12,448 nucleotides of DNA from Candidatus Brocadiia bacterium (GCA_016782825.1 JADHXT010000067.1:1-12448); one strand, 5' to 3'. Positions 1-7,147 are shown, numbered from the stretch's first letter. Made by a program: numbers and translations. Notes: a model not told the origin generated them from the letters alone.

Positions 1-1
1 C

Positions 2-2329
2 TTCGCCGACAACAACTACGTGCACCACTGCGCCCAGCTCTGGGTCACCTACCGCAACGGCATCGCCATCCGCGGCGTCGGCAACCGCATCGCCCACAAC
101 CTCATCCACGACATGCCCCACGCCGGCGTCACCCTCGGCGGCAACGACAACGTGATGGAGTTCAACATCGTCCATCACTGCAACCTCCAGAGCGCCGACA
201 CCGGCGGCATCTACTTCTGCTCGCGCGACTGGACGCAGCGGGGCAACGTGATCCGCTACAACCTCTTCCACCACATCGGCGGCTTCGGCAAGGCCAACTC
301 GTGGGCGCCCGTGCGCGGCGGCAAGGTGCCCTTCGAGTACCCCCACTTCACCTGGGGCATCTACCTCGACGACCCGACCACGGGGACCCACGTCCACGGC
401 AACATCCTCTACGCCGTGCCCATGTGCGGGCTCCACAACCACGGCGGACGCGACAACCTGTGGGAGAACAACGTCATCGTCGACTGCCCGGCCTTCCAGG
501 CCGGCCGCCTGAGCCCGAGCTGGTCGGAGTGGCCGCCCATCTACGAGCGGCTCAAGGAGAACCGCCGCGAGGGCTCGCCCTACCTCGCGAAGTACCCCGA
601 GATCGCGAAGATCGCCGACACCCGCCCCGAGGCGATGACCGGCGTCCGCTTCCAGCGCAACATCGTCTACTACACCAAGGCCGGCACCGCGTGGCTCCGC
701 GGCCAGCGCGGCAAGAGCTGGGGCGGCGACGACTCCCAGCTCCTCTACACCCTCCGCATTGACAAGCAGGACTTCGACCCCACGGCCTTCGACCACAACT
801 GCATCTTCGTGGAGCCCGGCCTCGACCTGCGGGTCAGCTTCCACCCCATCCCCGACGCCTCGGGCACGCTCACCTGGGACGAATGGCGGAAGACGGGCGC
901 CGACGCCCACTCGATCCTCGCCGACCCGCTCTTCGTCGACCCCGCGAACCACGACTACCGCCTGCGGCTCAGCTCGCCGGCCCTCGAGCTCGGCTTCGAG
1001 CCGATCCCCGTCGAGCTCATCGGCCCCCATCGCGACCGATTCCGCACGGTCGCCCCGGTCCGCGAGGCTCCTGGCGTCTCGGCACTCGGCGACTTCACGA
1101 CCGAGCGCGCCTACGCGCCGCCGCGCTTCCGCCCCGTCGAGGCCCGCGAGATCGCTCTTCGGGACGGCCTCGGCAACGTCTTCGCCAAGGCGGCCGCGAA
1201 GAAGCCCATCAAGGTCGCCTACTTCGGCGGCGGCATCCACTCCGCCAACACCGGCTGGCGCAGGACCGTGATCGATTGGCTCAGGAAGCACTGCGGCAAG
1301 GTCGAGGAGATCGACGCGGGCGTGACCGACGCCTGCCGCGGCATCGGCTTCAGCGTCTACCGCTTCCGCCGCGAGGTGCTTGGCCACAAGCCCGACCTCG
1401 TGCTCGTCGACTTCGCCCCCGTGCCCAGCGAGGCCAACGCCGACAGCATCCAGCGCTCGGCCGAAGCCATCGTCCGCCAGGCCTGGAGCGCCGACCCCAC
1501 CATTGACTTCCTCTTCCTCCACGCCTTCGTCGCCGGCTACGAGGACGCCTACGCCGAGGGCGTTCACCCCACCGCCGTCTCGGCCTACGAGCGCATCGCC
1601 GATCACTACGGCATCCCCTCGGTCTCGATGGCCTTCCGTGCCGCAAAGCTCATCCGTGAGGGCAAAGCGCTCGCCAAGGGCACGCCCGACGAGGCTAAGA
1701 AGGCCGGCAAGCAGCTCATCACCACCACCGGCCGCACGCCCACCTCCGAGGCCCATCTCCTCTACGCCGCCGCAGTCGTCGCCGCGCTCCGGCAGGCCGC
1801 CGCCTCCCCCAAGGCCACGGCACACAAGCTCCCCGCGCCCTACCGTCCCGACCACTACGAGCGTGCCCGCCTCGTGCCCATCACCAAGGCCATGCTCAGC
1901 GGCAAGTGGGAGGCCCTCCCCGCCGACCACGAGCTCAGCAAGCGCCTCCGCAGCCACATGGCCCCCATCTGGTTCACCAACACCCCCGGGGCGAAACTCA
2001 CCTTCCGCTTCAAGGGCACCGCCGCCAGCATCCTCGACCTCATGGGCCCCGACACGGGCCGCGTGAACGTCACCGTCGACGGCGAGCCCGCCGGCACCCG
2101 CCAGCAGGTCGACCCCTGGGCCTACTACCAGCGCCTCTCGGCCCTCCCCCTCGCCAGCGGCCTCCCCGACGGCGAGCACACCATCACCCTCGAGCTCCTG
2201 CCCGAGCCGCCCAGCCGTGCCGCCCCTATTGCCAGCGCCAAGAAGGCCGGCCGCTTCGACCCCAAGCTCTTCGAAGGCGTCGCCCTCCGTCTCGGCGGCC
2301 TCCGCCTCCTCGGCGAGATCGTCGAGTAG
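2..2329 (+). CDS. Right-handed beta-helix protein fused to a degenerate SGNH-fold domain and a C-terminal beta-sandwich (5' partial)
   Basis: The frame is open to the left edge, so the true start lies outside the window; the GTG at 20 is only the first internal start codon. Residue numbers count from that GTG. Residues 1 to about 350 have the short Asn/His/Gly-rich turns of a pectate-lyase-type beta-helix (NRIAHNLIHDMPHAGV, NVIRYNLFHHIGG), ending in the usual closing phrase DPLFVDPANHDYRL near 302. Residues about 395-590 resemble the SGNH/GDSL hydrolase domain common in planctomycetal proteins (HKPDLVLVDFA, ADHYGIPS). However, the positions of the catalytic Ser, Asn, Asp and His appear to be Gly405, Val468, Thr570 and Thr573. 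Residues about 620-740 look like a jelly-roll carbohydrate-binding domain. The protein is probably exported and binds or processes polysaccharide, but no signal peptide can be seen because the N-terminus is missing. The domain calls are fairly firm; the substrate is unknown. Confidence 0.8.
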   Translation, partial: FADNNYVHHCAQLWVTYRNGIAIRGVGNRIAHNLIHDMPHAGVTLGGNDNVMEFNIVHHCNLQSADTGGIYFCSRDWTQRGNVIRYNLFHHIGGFGKANSWAPVRGGKVPFEYPHFTWGIYLDDPTTGTHVHGNILYAVPMCGLHNHGGRDNLWENNVIVDCPAFQAGRLSPSWSEWPPIYERLKENRREGSPYLAKYPEIAKIADTRPEAMTGVRFQRNIVYYTKAGTAWLRGQRGKSWGGDDSQLLYTLRIDKQDFDPTAFDHNCIFVEPGLDLRVSFHPIPDASGTLTWDEWRKTGADAHSILADPLFVDPANHDYRLRLSSPALELGFEPIPVELIGPHRDRFRTVAPVREAPGVSALGDFTTERAYAPPRFRPVEAREIALRDGLGNVFAKAAAKKPIKVAYFGGGIHSANTGWRRTVIDWLRKHCGKVEEIDAGVTDACRGIGFSVYRFRREVLGHKPDLVLVDFAPVPSEANADSIQRSAEAIVRQAWSADPTIDFLFLHAFVAGYEDAYAEGVHPTAVSAYERIADHYGIPSVSMAFRAAKLIREGKALAKGTPDEAKKAGKQLITTTGRTPTSEAHLLYAAAVVAALRQAAASPKATAHKLPAPYRPDHYERARLVPITKAMLSGKWEALPADHELSKRLRSHMAPIWFTNTPGAKLTFRFKGTAASILDLMGPDTGRVNVTVDGEPAGTRQQVDPWAYYQRLSALPLASGLPDGEHTITLELLPEPPSRAAPIASAKKAGRFDPKLFEGVALRLGGLRLLGEIVE

Positions 2330-2345
2330 CACTGGTGCCGCGCTC

Positions 2346-2370
2346 GACCCCGTGCTCGCCGCACGGGGTC
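2346..2370 (+). terminator. Hairpin after the beta-helix gene, possible terminator
   Basis: Perfect 9-bp stem GACCCCGTG / CACGGGGTC with a 7-base loop, starting 17 bases after the stop codon at 2329. There is no T-run after it, so it could work as a Rho-independent-like pause site only weakly, or simply protect the 3' end of the transcript. Confidence 0.4.
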
Positions 2371-2393
2371 ATGTGTACCACGGCCTCCGTCCT

Positions 2394-2654
2394 GGCCCAG
2401 CCTCCGAAGGAGGTGACGGAATAAAGCCCACGGTGATGCCCCGCCCCCAGGCGGGGAGGAGCCGTGGGAACAGGCAGCTATACAGCCCAGCCCCCGAAGG
2501 GGGCGGCAGAACCTCGCGAACCGGTGTCTCTGCCGCCCCCTTCGGGGGCTGGGCCGTGTCTCGTCCATGATCCCACGGCTCCGCGTCCCGCCGAGGTCTC
2601 GGCGGGAAGCATCGCCGTGGGCTTCATTCCGTCGCACCCTTCGGGCGCTGGGCC
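2394..2654. repeat. Nested palindromic element (about 260 bp)
   Basis: The outer arms (2394-2438 and 2610-2654) are imperfect inverted copies of about 45 bases, each with GGCCCAGC at its outer end and a CCCACGG module at its inner end. An inner perfect 26-bp inverted repeat lies at 2485-2510 and 2529-2554, separated by 18 bases. Between outer and inner arms sit two self-complementary hairpins of the form CCCACGG ... CCGTGGG, one on each side (about 2428-2469 and 2571-2622). The whole gap can therefore fold into one long stem or a cluster of hairpins. It carries no plausible gene; the short frames crossing it are repeat-derived. It resembles a REP/BIME-type or MITE-like repeat, and the family was not identified. 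Confidence 0.75.
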
Positions 2655-2672
2655 GATGATACCGGTGGGGCC

Positions 2673-2689
2673 GCTCGCGAGTCGCGAGC
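2673..2689. promoter_or_regulatory. 17-bp palindrome upstream of the oxidoreductase promoter, possible operator
   Basis: GCTCGCGAGTCGCGAGC is a perfect 8-bp inverted repeat around one central base. It ends 8 bases before the proposed -35 box at 2698, a position where an activator or repressor dimer could bind. No regulator gene is in the window, so the role is inferred from symmetry and position only. Confidence 0.3.
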
Positions 2690-2697
2690 TCACGTGT

Positions 2698-2725
2698 TTG
2701 ACCGCATGGGCTGCGTGGATAGAAT
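2698..2725 (+). promoter_or_regulatory. Sigma-70-type promoter for the Gfo/Idh/MocA gene
   Basis: TTGACC (2698-2703), 16 bases, then TAGAAT (2720-2725): each box differs from consensus by one base. Transcription would begin near 2732, giving a leader of about 50 bases before the ATG at 2784. This argues against the more upstream GTG at 2739 as the start. Confidence 0.55.
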
Positions 2726-2783
2726 GCCGATCTGAGACGTGCCAACGGTGATCCCACTCCCCTGCACGGATGGACTGAGCCCC

Positions 2784-4205
2784 ATGCCCGAGCGCACGCG
2801 CTATGCCATCGTCGGCCTGGGCGGCCGATCGAGGATGTATGTGAAGGCCGTGACGGAGACGTACGCTGACCAGGCGGAACTGGTCGGCCTGTGCGACGTG
2901 AACGAAGGACGGCTCAATCTCTGCGTGGAGGAGGCTCGCGCCAAGGGAGCCGAGCCACGAGGCTATCTGGCCGCCGACTTCGACCCAATGCTGGCCGAGA
3001 CGCGGCCCGATTGCGTGATCGTGACGACGAAGGATTGCCACCACGACGAGTATCTGTGCCGCGCGATGGAGGCGGGCTGCGACGCCATCACCGAGAAGCC
3101 CATGACCACCGACGAGCACAAGTGCCAGCGCATCCTCGACACCCAGCGCCGCACGGGCCGCAAGCTCACCGTGACCTTCAACTACCGCTACTCGCCGCCC
3201 CGCACGCAGATCAAAGACCTGCTCATGTCGGGCGTCATCGGCGACGTGCTGAGCGTCGACTTCCACTGGATGCTCGACGTACACCACGGCGCCGACTACT
3301 TCCGCCGATGGCACCGCAACAAGGCCAACTCGGGCGGCCTGATGGTGCACAAGGCGACCCACCATTTCGACCTGGTCAACTGGTGGATGTCGAGCGTGCC
3401 CGAGAGCGTCTTCGCCTCGGGCCGCCGCGTCTTCTACACGCCCGAGCAGGCCGACCGCTACGGGCTCGCGGCCCGCGCCGAACGCTGCCTCGACTGCCCG
3501 GAGGCCGGCCGCTGCGCCTTCCACATCGACCTGCGGGCCAACGAGCGCCTCAAGCGGGTCTACCTCGACACCGAGCGCCACGACGGCTACTTCCGCGACC
3601 GTTGCGTCTTCAGCGGCCAGATCGACATCGAGGACTCGATGCAGCTCGTCGTCCGCTACGCCAACGGCGCGGCCATGAGCTACTCGCTCAACGCCTTCAT
3701 GCCCCGGGAGGGCCACACCGCCGTCTTCAACGGCTCGCGGGGCCGCATCGAGCACAAGTGCGAGGAGACGGTCTACATCAACGGCGACGGCTCGGTGCCC
3801 GGCGAGCTGGTCGCCGAGGGCACGACCATCAAGGTATTCCCCCACTGGCAGCCGGCCTACTCGGTCGACGTGTGGACCGCCGAAGGCGGCCACGGCGGCG
3901 GCGACGGCCTGCTGCTCGAGGACATCTTCCGCCCCGACCCCGCCGGCGACCGCTACAAGCGCGCCGCCGACCAGCGCGCGGGCGCCTGGTCGATCCTCAC
4001 GGGCATCGCCGCCAACCGCTCGATGGCGGCCGGCCGCCCCATCCGCATCGACGAGCTCTGCCACGACGTCGGCCTGCCCGACACGCCGCCCATGCCCTCC
4101 CCTGCCGAGCCGATCCCCATGGCCAGGCCCACCGTCCGCGCGGTGAGCCCCGAGAAGGCCATGAAGCTCCGCGACGAGGCCCAGGCGGAGGACGGCACGG
4201 GCTAG
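2784..4205 (+). CDS. Gfo/Idh/MocA family NAD(P)-dependent oxidoreductase
   Basis: The product is 473 residues from the ATG at 2784, chosen because the Rossmann fold begins at once (YAIVGLGGRSRMYV, Gly11-Gly14) and because a promoter ends at 2725. No clear Shine-Dalgarno is visible. The family marker Glu-Lys-Pro is at 104-106. The second-domain segment THHFDLVNWW (His193, His194, Asp196) lies at the usual substrate/catalytic region. A cysteine cluster, Cys235-x2-Cys238-x5-Cys244-x2-His247 with Cys274, is inserted in the C-terminal domain and looks like a metal site. Family members oxidise or reduce sugars, inositols or related polyols with NAD(P); the substrate cannot be read here. There is no signal peptide, so it is predicted to be cytoplasmic. 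The next gene downstream on the same strand is the URO-D-like protein after a 358-base gap full of inverted repeats, so cotranscription is uncertain. Confidence 0.9.
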   Translation: MPERTRYAIVGLGGRSRMYVKAVTETYADQAELVGLCDVNEGRLNLCVEEARAKGAEPRGYLAADFDPMLAETRPDCVIVTTKDCHHDEYLCRAMEAGCDAITEKPMTTDEHKCQRILDTQRRTGRKLTVTFNYRYSPPRTQIKDLLMSGVIGDVLSVDFHWMLDVHHGADYFRRWHRNKANSGGLMVHKATHHFDLVNWWMSSVPESVFASGRRVFYTPEQADRYGLAARAERCLDCPEAGRCAFHIDLRANERLKRVYLDTERHDGYFRDRCVFSGQIDIEDSMQLVVRYANGAAMSYSLNAFMPREGHTAVFNGSRGRIEHKCEETVYINGDGSVPGELVAEGTTIKVFPHWQPAYSVDVWTAEGGHGGGDGLLLEDIFRPDPAGDRYKRAADQRAGAWSILTGIAANRSMAAGRPIRIDELCHDVGLPDTPPMPSPAEPIPMARPTVRAVSPEKAMKLRDEAQAEDGTG

Positions 4206-4247
4206 TTGGGAGACTCGCGAGCAATGGCCAGCCTGTCCGCTTGCGGA

Positions 4248-4437
4248 CGAAAGACCCATCGCCCACGGCGTAAGCCGTGGGAAAGTAGGCCGCCACTCGT
4301 CAAGCCCCGTCAGGGGCGTAAGAAACGCGCGATGGTGGACGCGCAACACGGTACGCGGGCCTCTTACGCCCCTGACGGGGCTGGGTCTGGGGGCGACGCG
4401 AGTCCCACGGCTTACGCCGTGGGCTATGGGTCTGTCG
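4248..4437. repeat. Nested palindromic element (about 190 bp)
   Basis: Outer arms: 4261-4282 is exactly repeated in inverse at 4403-4424 (22 bp), and the match extends imperfectly outward to 4248 and 4437. Each outer arm is itself a hairpin (CCCACGGC-GTAA-GCCGTGGG at 4262-4281). The inner arms 4303-4323 and 4362-4382 are a perfect 21-bp inverted repeat. Just outside is a further small hairpin, GCCCC-TGC-GGGGC (4437-4449). The layout, two CCCACGG hairpins flanking an AGCCC...GGGCT stem, is the same design as the element at 2394-2654 although the bases differ. It fills most of the 4206-4563 gap, which holds no plausible gene. Confidence 0.8.
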
Positions 4438-4563
4438 CCCCTGCGGGGCTGGCCTCGATGGCCACGCGGTCGCCACGGGAGGACGAAGGTCCCCGTCATC
4501 CCCAGGGCCAGACTCGACCGTCCGGTACGGGGCTCCGTCGAGCAGATGAGAGAGGAGGCGTAC

Positions 4564-5868
4564 ATGCTTCATGACCCGAGCCATCGCACCCCGATGCCGG
4601 TCGCCGAGGAGATCCGGCTGAGCCAGAGCGATACCGACATCCTGCGCCGTCTCGCAAGTGAGCTGGCCGAGATCGCGGCGATGCCCGTGCACGCCGGGAA
4701 GGCGCGGCTGTGGCAGAGGCTCAACGATCTCGACGCCGAGCGGCCCATGGTGTGGATCAACGAGATCCCGTGGCACGAGATGAACGTCGATGACGAGCTG
4801 ACCCTCGAGGCCGAGCACCCCTGGGCACGGGAGCAGGAGGCCGAGCTTCGCCGCACCCTCTATCAGTGGCGCCACCTGCCCGGCGACATGGTCGTGAGCG
4901 ACTTCCTCGCCTGCCCGCTCGCCATCCACAGCACCGACTTCGGCATCATCGAGGACGTGGAGGTCGCGAAGACCGACGAGGCGAGCGACGTCGTCTCGCG
5001 CACCTTCCACGTCCAGATCCACGACTTCGGCGACCTCGACAAGATCCAGATGCCCACGGTCACCCACAACAAGCAGGCCACCGAGCTGCGCTACCAGGCC
5101 ATGTGCGGAGTCTACGGCGGCATCCTGCCCGTCCGCAAGATGGGGCAGACCCACATCTGGTTCACCCCGTGGGACTACCTGATCCGCTGGTGGGGCGTGG
5201 CCGAAGCGATGATGGATCTCATCGAGCGGCCCGCCCTCGTCCACGCGGCCGTCGACCGCATGGTCGATGCCTGGATGGCGGAGCTCGACCAGTTCGTCGA
5301 GCTGAACCTGCTGGCGCTCGACTGCAACAACACCCGCATCGGCTCGGGCGGCTACGGCTACACCGACGAGCTGCCGGGGACGGACCACGATCCGGCTCGC
5401 GTGAAGCCCATCAACATGTGGGGGTGCTCAAACGCCCAGATCTTCAGCGAGGTCTCGCCCGAGATGCACTGGGAGTTTGCCCTCGAGCACGACCTCCGCT
5501 GGCTCGAGCGATGGGGGCTGACCTACTACGGCTGCTGCGAGCCGCTGGACCGCAAGGTCGCCATCCTCCAGAGCGTGCCCAATCTGCGGAAGATCTCGGC
5601 CAGCCCCTGGTGCGACCCCGCCCGCGTGGCCACAGAGATGGGCACCGACTACGTCATCAGCCACAAGCCGAGCCCGGCCATCCTCGCCGAGGACGCCTGG
5701 CGCCCCGAGCAGGCCCGCGCCGACCTCCGCGCCTTCCTCGACGCCACCGAGGGCCAGTGCCACGTCGAGCTGATCATGAAGGACATCTCGACCGTGCGCT
5801 ACCAGCCCCAGCGCCTCTGGGAATGGGCCGCCATCGCCATGGAGGAAGCCGAGGCGTTCGCCCGCTAG
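4564..5868 (+). CDS. URO-D superfamily-like protein (uroporphyrinogen decarboxylase / corrinoid methyltransferase fold), function unassigned
   Basis: The product is 434 residues. The ATG at 4564 is preceded by a strong Shine-Dalgarno (GAGAGGAGG, about 5 bases away), so longer in-frame starts upstream in the repeat are rejected. The size and alternating helix/strand pattern of the second half, with WGCSNAQIFSEV, then YYGCCEPL (Cys324, Cys325), SASPWC (Cys350) and VISHKPSP (His367), suit a URO-D TIM barrel. The family includes uroporphyrinogen decarboxylase (HemE) and zinc- and corrinoid-dependent methyltransferases (MtaA/MtbA). The protein is longer than HemE and I do not see the HemE N-terminal arginine signature, so a haem role is unlikely. 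Cys324, Cys325 and Cys350 could bind zinc, which is inference. Such proteins are frequent beside sugar oxidoreductases in PVC genomes, usually as hypotheticals. The stop codon lies inside the terminal inverted repeat of the next element. Confidence 0.65.
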   Translation: MLHDPSHRTPMPVAEEIRLSQSDTDILRRLASELAEIAAMPVHAGKARLWQRLNDLDAERPMVWINEIPWHEMNVDDELTLEAEHPWAREQEAELRRTLYQWRHLPGDMVVSDFLACPLAIHSTDFGIIEDVEVAKTDEASDVVSRTFHVQIHDFGDLDKIQMPTVTHNKQATELRYQAMCGVYGGILPVRKMGQTHIWFTPWDYLIRWWGVAEAMMDLIERPALVHAAVDRMVDAWMAELDQFVELNLLALDCNNTRIGSGGYGYTDELPGTDHDPARVKPINMWGCSNAQIFSEVSPEMHWEFALEHDLRWLERWGLTYYGCCEPLDRKVAILQSVPNLRKISASPWCDPARVATEMGTDYVISHKPSPAILAEDAWRPEQARADLRAFLDATEGQCHVELIMKDISTVRYQPQRLWEWAAIAMEEAEAFAR

Positions 5869-6125
5869 CCCGCACTTCTCACCAGATTCCGTCGTGGCGA
5901 ACGCAAGTGGTGGTGAGGCGGCAGGATGGGACACAGCCCAATGCCCTGGGCACCCCGCACCGTGTGCGCGACCAGCGAGTCGAGTTTCGGTTCAGGCAAG
6001 GACGCACACGCGGCCCTCCGCAGGCGTATCCACATGGATACGTCGAGGATGGGGCGCACGGAGGACGCCGCCTGGGGCGGAAGGCGGCCGCTGGCGGCGA
6101 AATCTGGTGAGAAATGCGGGTTAGC
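5864..6125. repeat. MITE-like element with 27-bp terminal inverted repeats
   Basis: The terminal arms 5864-5890 and 6099-6125 are inverted copies matching at 24 of 27 positions. The core holds GTATCCACATGGATAC (6026-6041), itself an inverted repeat, and no credible gene. The element fills the whole gap between two convergent genes. Its left arm contains the TAG stop of the URO-D-like gene (5866-5868), and its right arm ends 3 bases before the stop codon of the isomerase gene. It could be a non-autonomous transposable element or a bidirectional terminator-like structure; no T-tract is present. Confidence 0.65.
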
Positions 6126-6128
6126 CCG

Positions 6129-6992
6129 CTACCCTTCCACCACCGTCGCCTTCATGCGGAGGCCGTTGAGATGCTTCTCGACGGCCTCATTGCGCGCCAG
6201 CTCGGCCAGACGCTCCTTGATGGGATCTCGTACCTCGTCGAGGGGCGCGGACCCGGGAGCCTTGCGGTCCAGCAGCTTGGCGATGTGGAAGCCGAACCGA
6301 GAGGGGAAGACTTCGCTCACGCTGCCCACGGCCATCGAGAATGCGATGTGCTCGAACTCCTCGACCATCTGGCCGCGAGGGAAACAGCCCAGGTCGCCGC
6401 CGTTGTCGGGGCAGTCGGAGTGCTGCGCGGCCAGTTCGGCGAAGTCGGCGCCCGCGTCGAGCTCCGCCTTCACCTTCTCGAGCTCGGCCCGAGCGTCAGC
6501 CGGCCCGCATTCCGGCCCCACGTGCTTCACGATATGGGCCACGTGCACCTGCTCCGGCACCACGAAGTCGTCCTTGTGCTCCTCGTAGAAGCCCTCGATG
6601 GCCGCGTCGTCGGGCTCGGCCAGGCCGCCCGTCACGCGCTCGAGCAGACGGTTCACCCGCAGGCGCAGCTCCACATCCTCGCGGATCGCCTCGTCGGCAT
6701 CCTTCGTCAGGCCGAGCCGCTCATAGAAGGCCTCGTCGCCGCCGTACTGCTGCTTCATCTCCGCGAACGCCTGGTCGACGTCCTCGACGGGCACCGGCTC
6801 GGGGTCGGCCTTGCCCGCCTGCTGGAGCAGGACGCGCTCGACCACGTTCTCGCGTGCCCACTCGTGGAGTCGGGCCTCGCGCTTCTCGGGATCGTCGTCC
6901 TTGAAGGCCTCCTCGTATTGAGGCCGCATGCGCTCCGCCTCCTGGCGGATCACGTCCTCGCTGATGGGTTCGCCGTTGACGGTCAGAGCCAT
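6129..6992 (-). CDS. Parvulin-type peptidyl-prolyl cis-trans isomerase without signal peptide (SurA/PrsA-like chaperone)
   Basis: The product is 287 residues. The ATG at 6992 is chosen over an in-frame start 24 codons upstream because GAGAGGAGAG sits about 5 bases before it and homologues typically begin M-x-x-x-V-N-G. Residues 1-130 form a charged helical SurA-N-type chaperone region (VNGEPISEDVIRQEAERM, then helices to about 128). Residues about 147-244 are the rotamase domain: VHVAHIVKHV, ADFAELAAQHSDCPDNGGDLG, FSMAVGSVSEVF and FGFHIAKL are its usual blocks. The protein would catalyse proline isomerisation and aid folding. Unlike SurA and PrsA it has no signal peptide or lipobox, so it is predicted to be cytoplasmic; NifM is a known cytoplasmic relative in architecture, but nothing here links it to nitrogenase. 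It stands alone, facing the URO-D-like gene. Confidence 0.88.
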   Translation of the reverse strand: MALTVNGEPISEDVIRQEAERMRPQYEEAFKDDDPEKREARLHEWARENVVERVLLQQAGKADPEPVPVEDVDQAFAEMKQQYGGDEAFYERLGLTKDADEAIREDVELRLRVNRLLERVTGGLAEPDDAAIEGFYEEHKDDFVVPEQVHVAHIVKHVGPECGPADARAELEKVKAELDAGADFAELAAQHSDCPDNGGDLGCFPRGQMVEEFEHIAFSMAVGSVSEVFPSRFGFHIAKLLDRKAPGSAPLDEVRDPIKERLAELARNEAVEKHLNGLRMKATVVEG

Positions 6993-7026
6993 GAGCTCTC
7001 CTCTCGAGGTGGCTGGAGAAAACGGT

Positions 7027-7055
7027 ATTGTACCCGGGCGGCATTTCGCCCGCAA
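7027..7055 (-). promoter_or_regulatory. Candidate promoter of the isomerase gene
   Basis: Reading the minus strand: TTGCGG (7055-7050), 17 bases, TACAAT (7032-7027). The -10 box is good and the -35 weak. Transcription would start near 7020, about 28 bases before the ATG at 6992. Confidence 0.4.
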
Positions 7056-7111
7056 AGGCAGCAAGGCGCTCAGAGCACGCCCCCCAGATGGTCGGGGCTC
7101 TCATCCCTCTT

Positions 7112-7147
7112 CCTGCTCCTGCTCTTGCTCTTGCTCTTGCTCTTGCT
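7112..7147. repeat. Hexanucleotide tandem repeat, six units
   Basis: Two units of CCTGCT are followed by four of CTTGCT, in the gap upstream of the isomerase promoter. The period is 6, so it neither shifts a frame nor encodes a plausible protein here. It probably arose by slippage. Confidence 0.8.

Noticed and set aside
1553..1573. EGVHPT motif considered as the catalytic Asp-x-x-His block of the SGNH domain
   Set aside because: It lies before the ADHYGIPS segment, whereas the catalytic block in this family comes after it, where this protein has TGRTPT. Also the acid would be Glu rather than Asp.
2739..2783. GTG at 2739 as the start of the oxidoreductase
   Set aside because: It would add 15 residues ahead of the Rossmann fold and lie almost on the predicted transcription start; the ATG at 2784 fits the family start.
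2478..4565. Long open frame (695 codons) on the minus strand across the oxidoreductase gene
   Set aside because: It is antisense to a clear Gfo/Idh/MocA gene, its composition (Val/Asp/Ala/His runs) is the usual mirror of GC-rich codons, and both ends lie in palindromic repeats.
7112..7147. CRISPR array
   Set aside because: The repeats are contiguous 6-base units without spacers.
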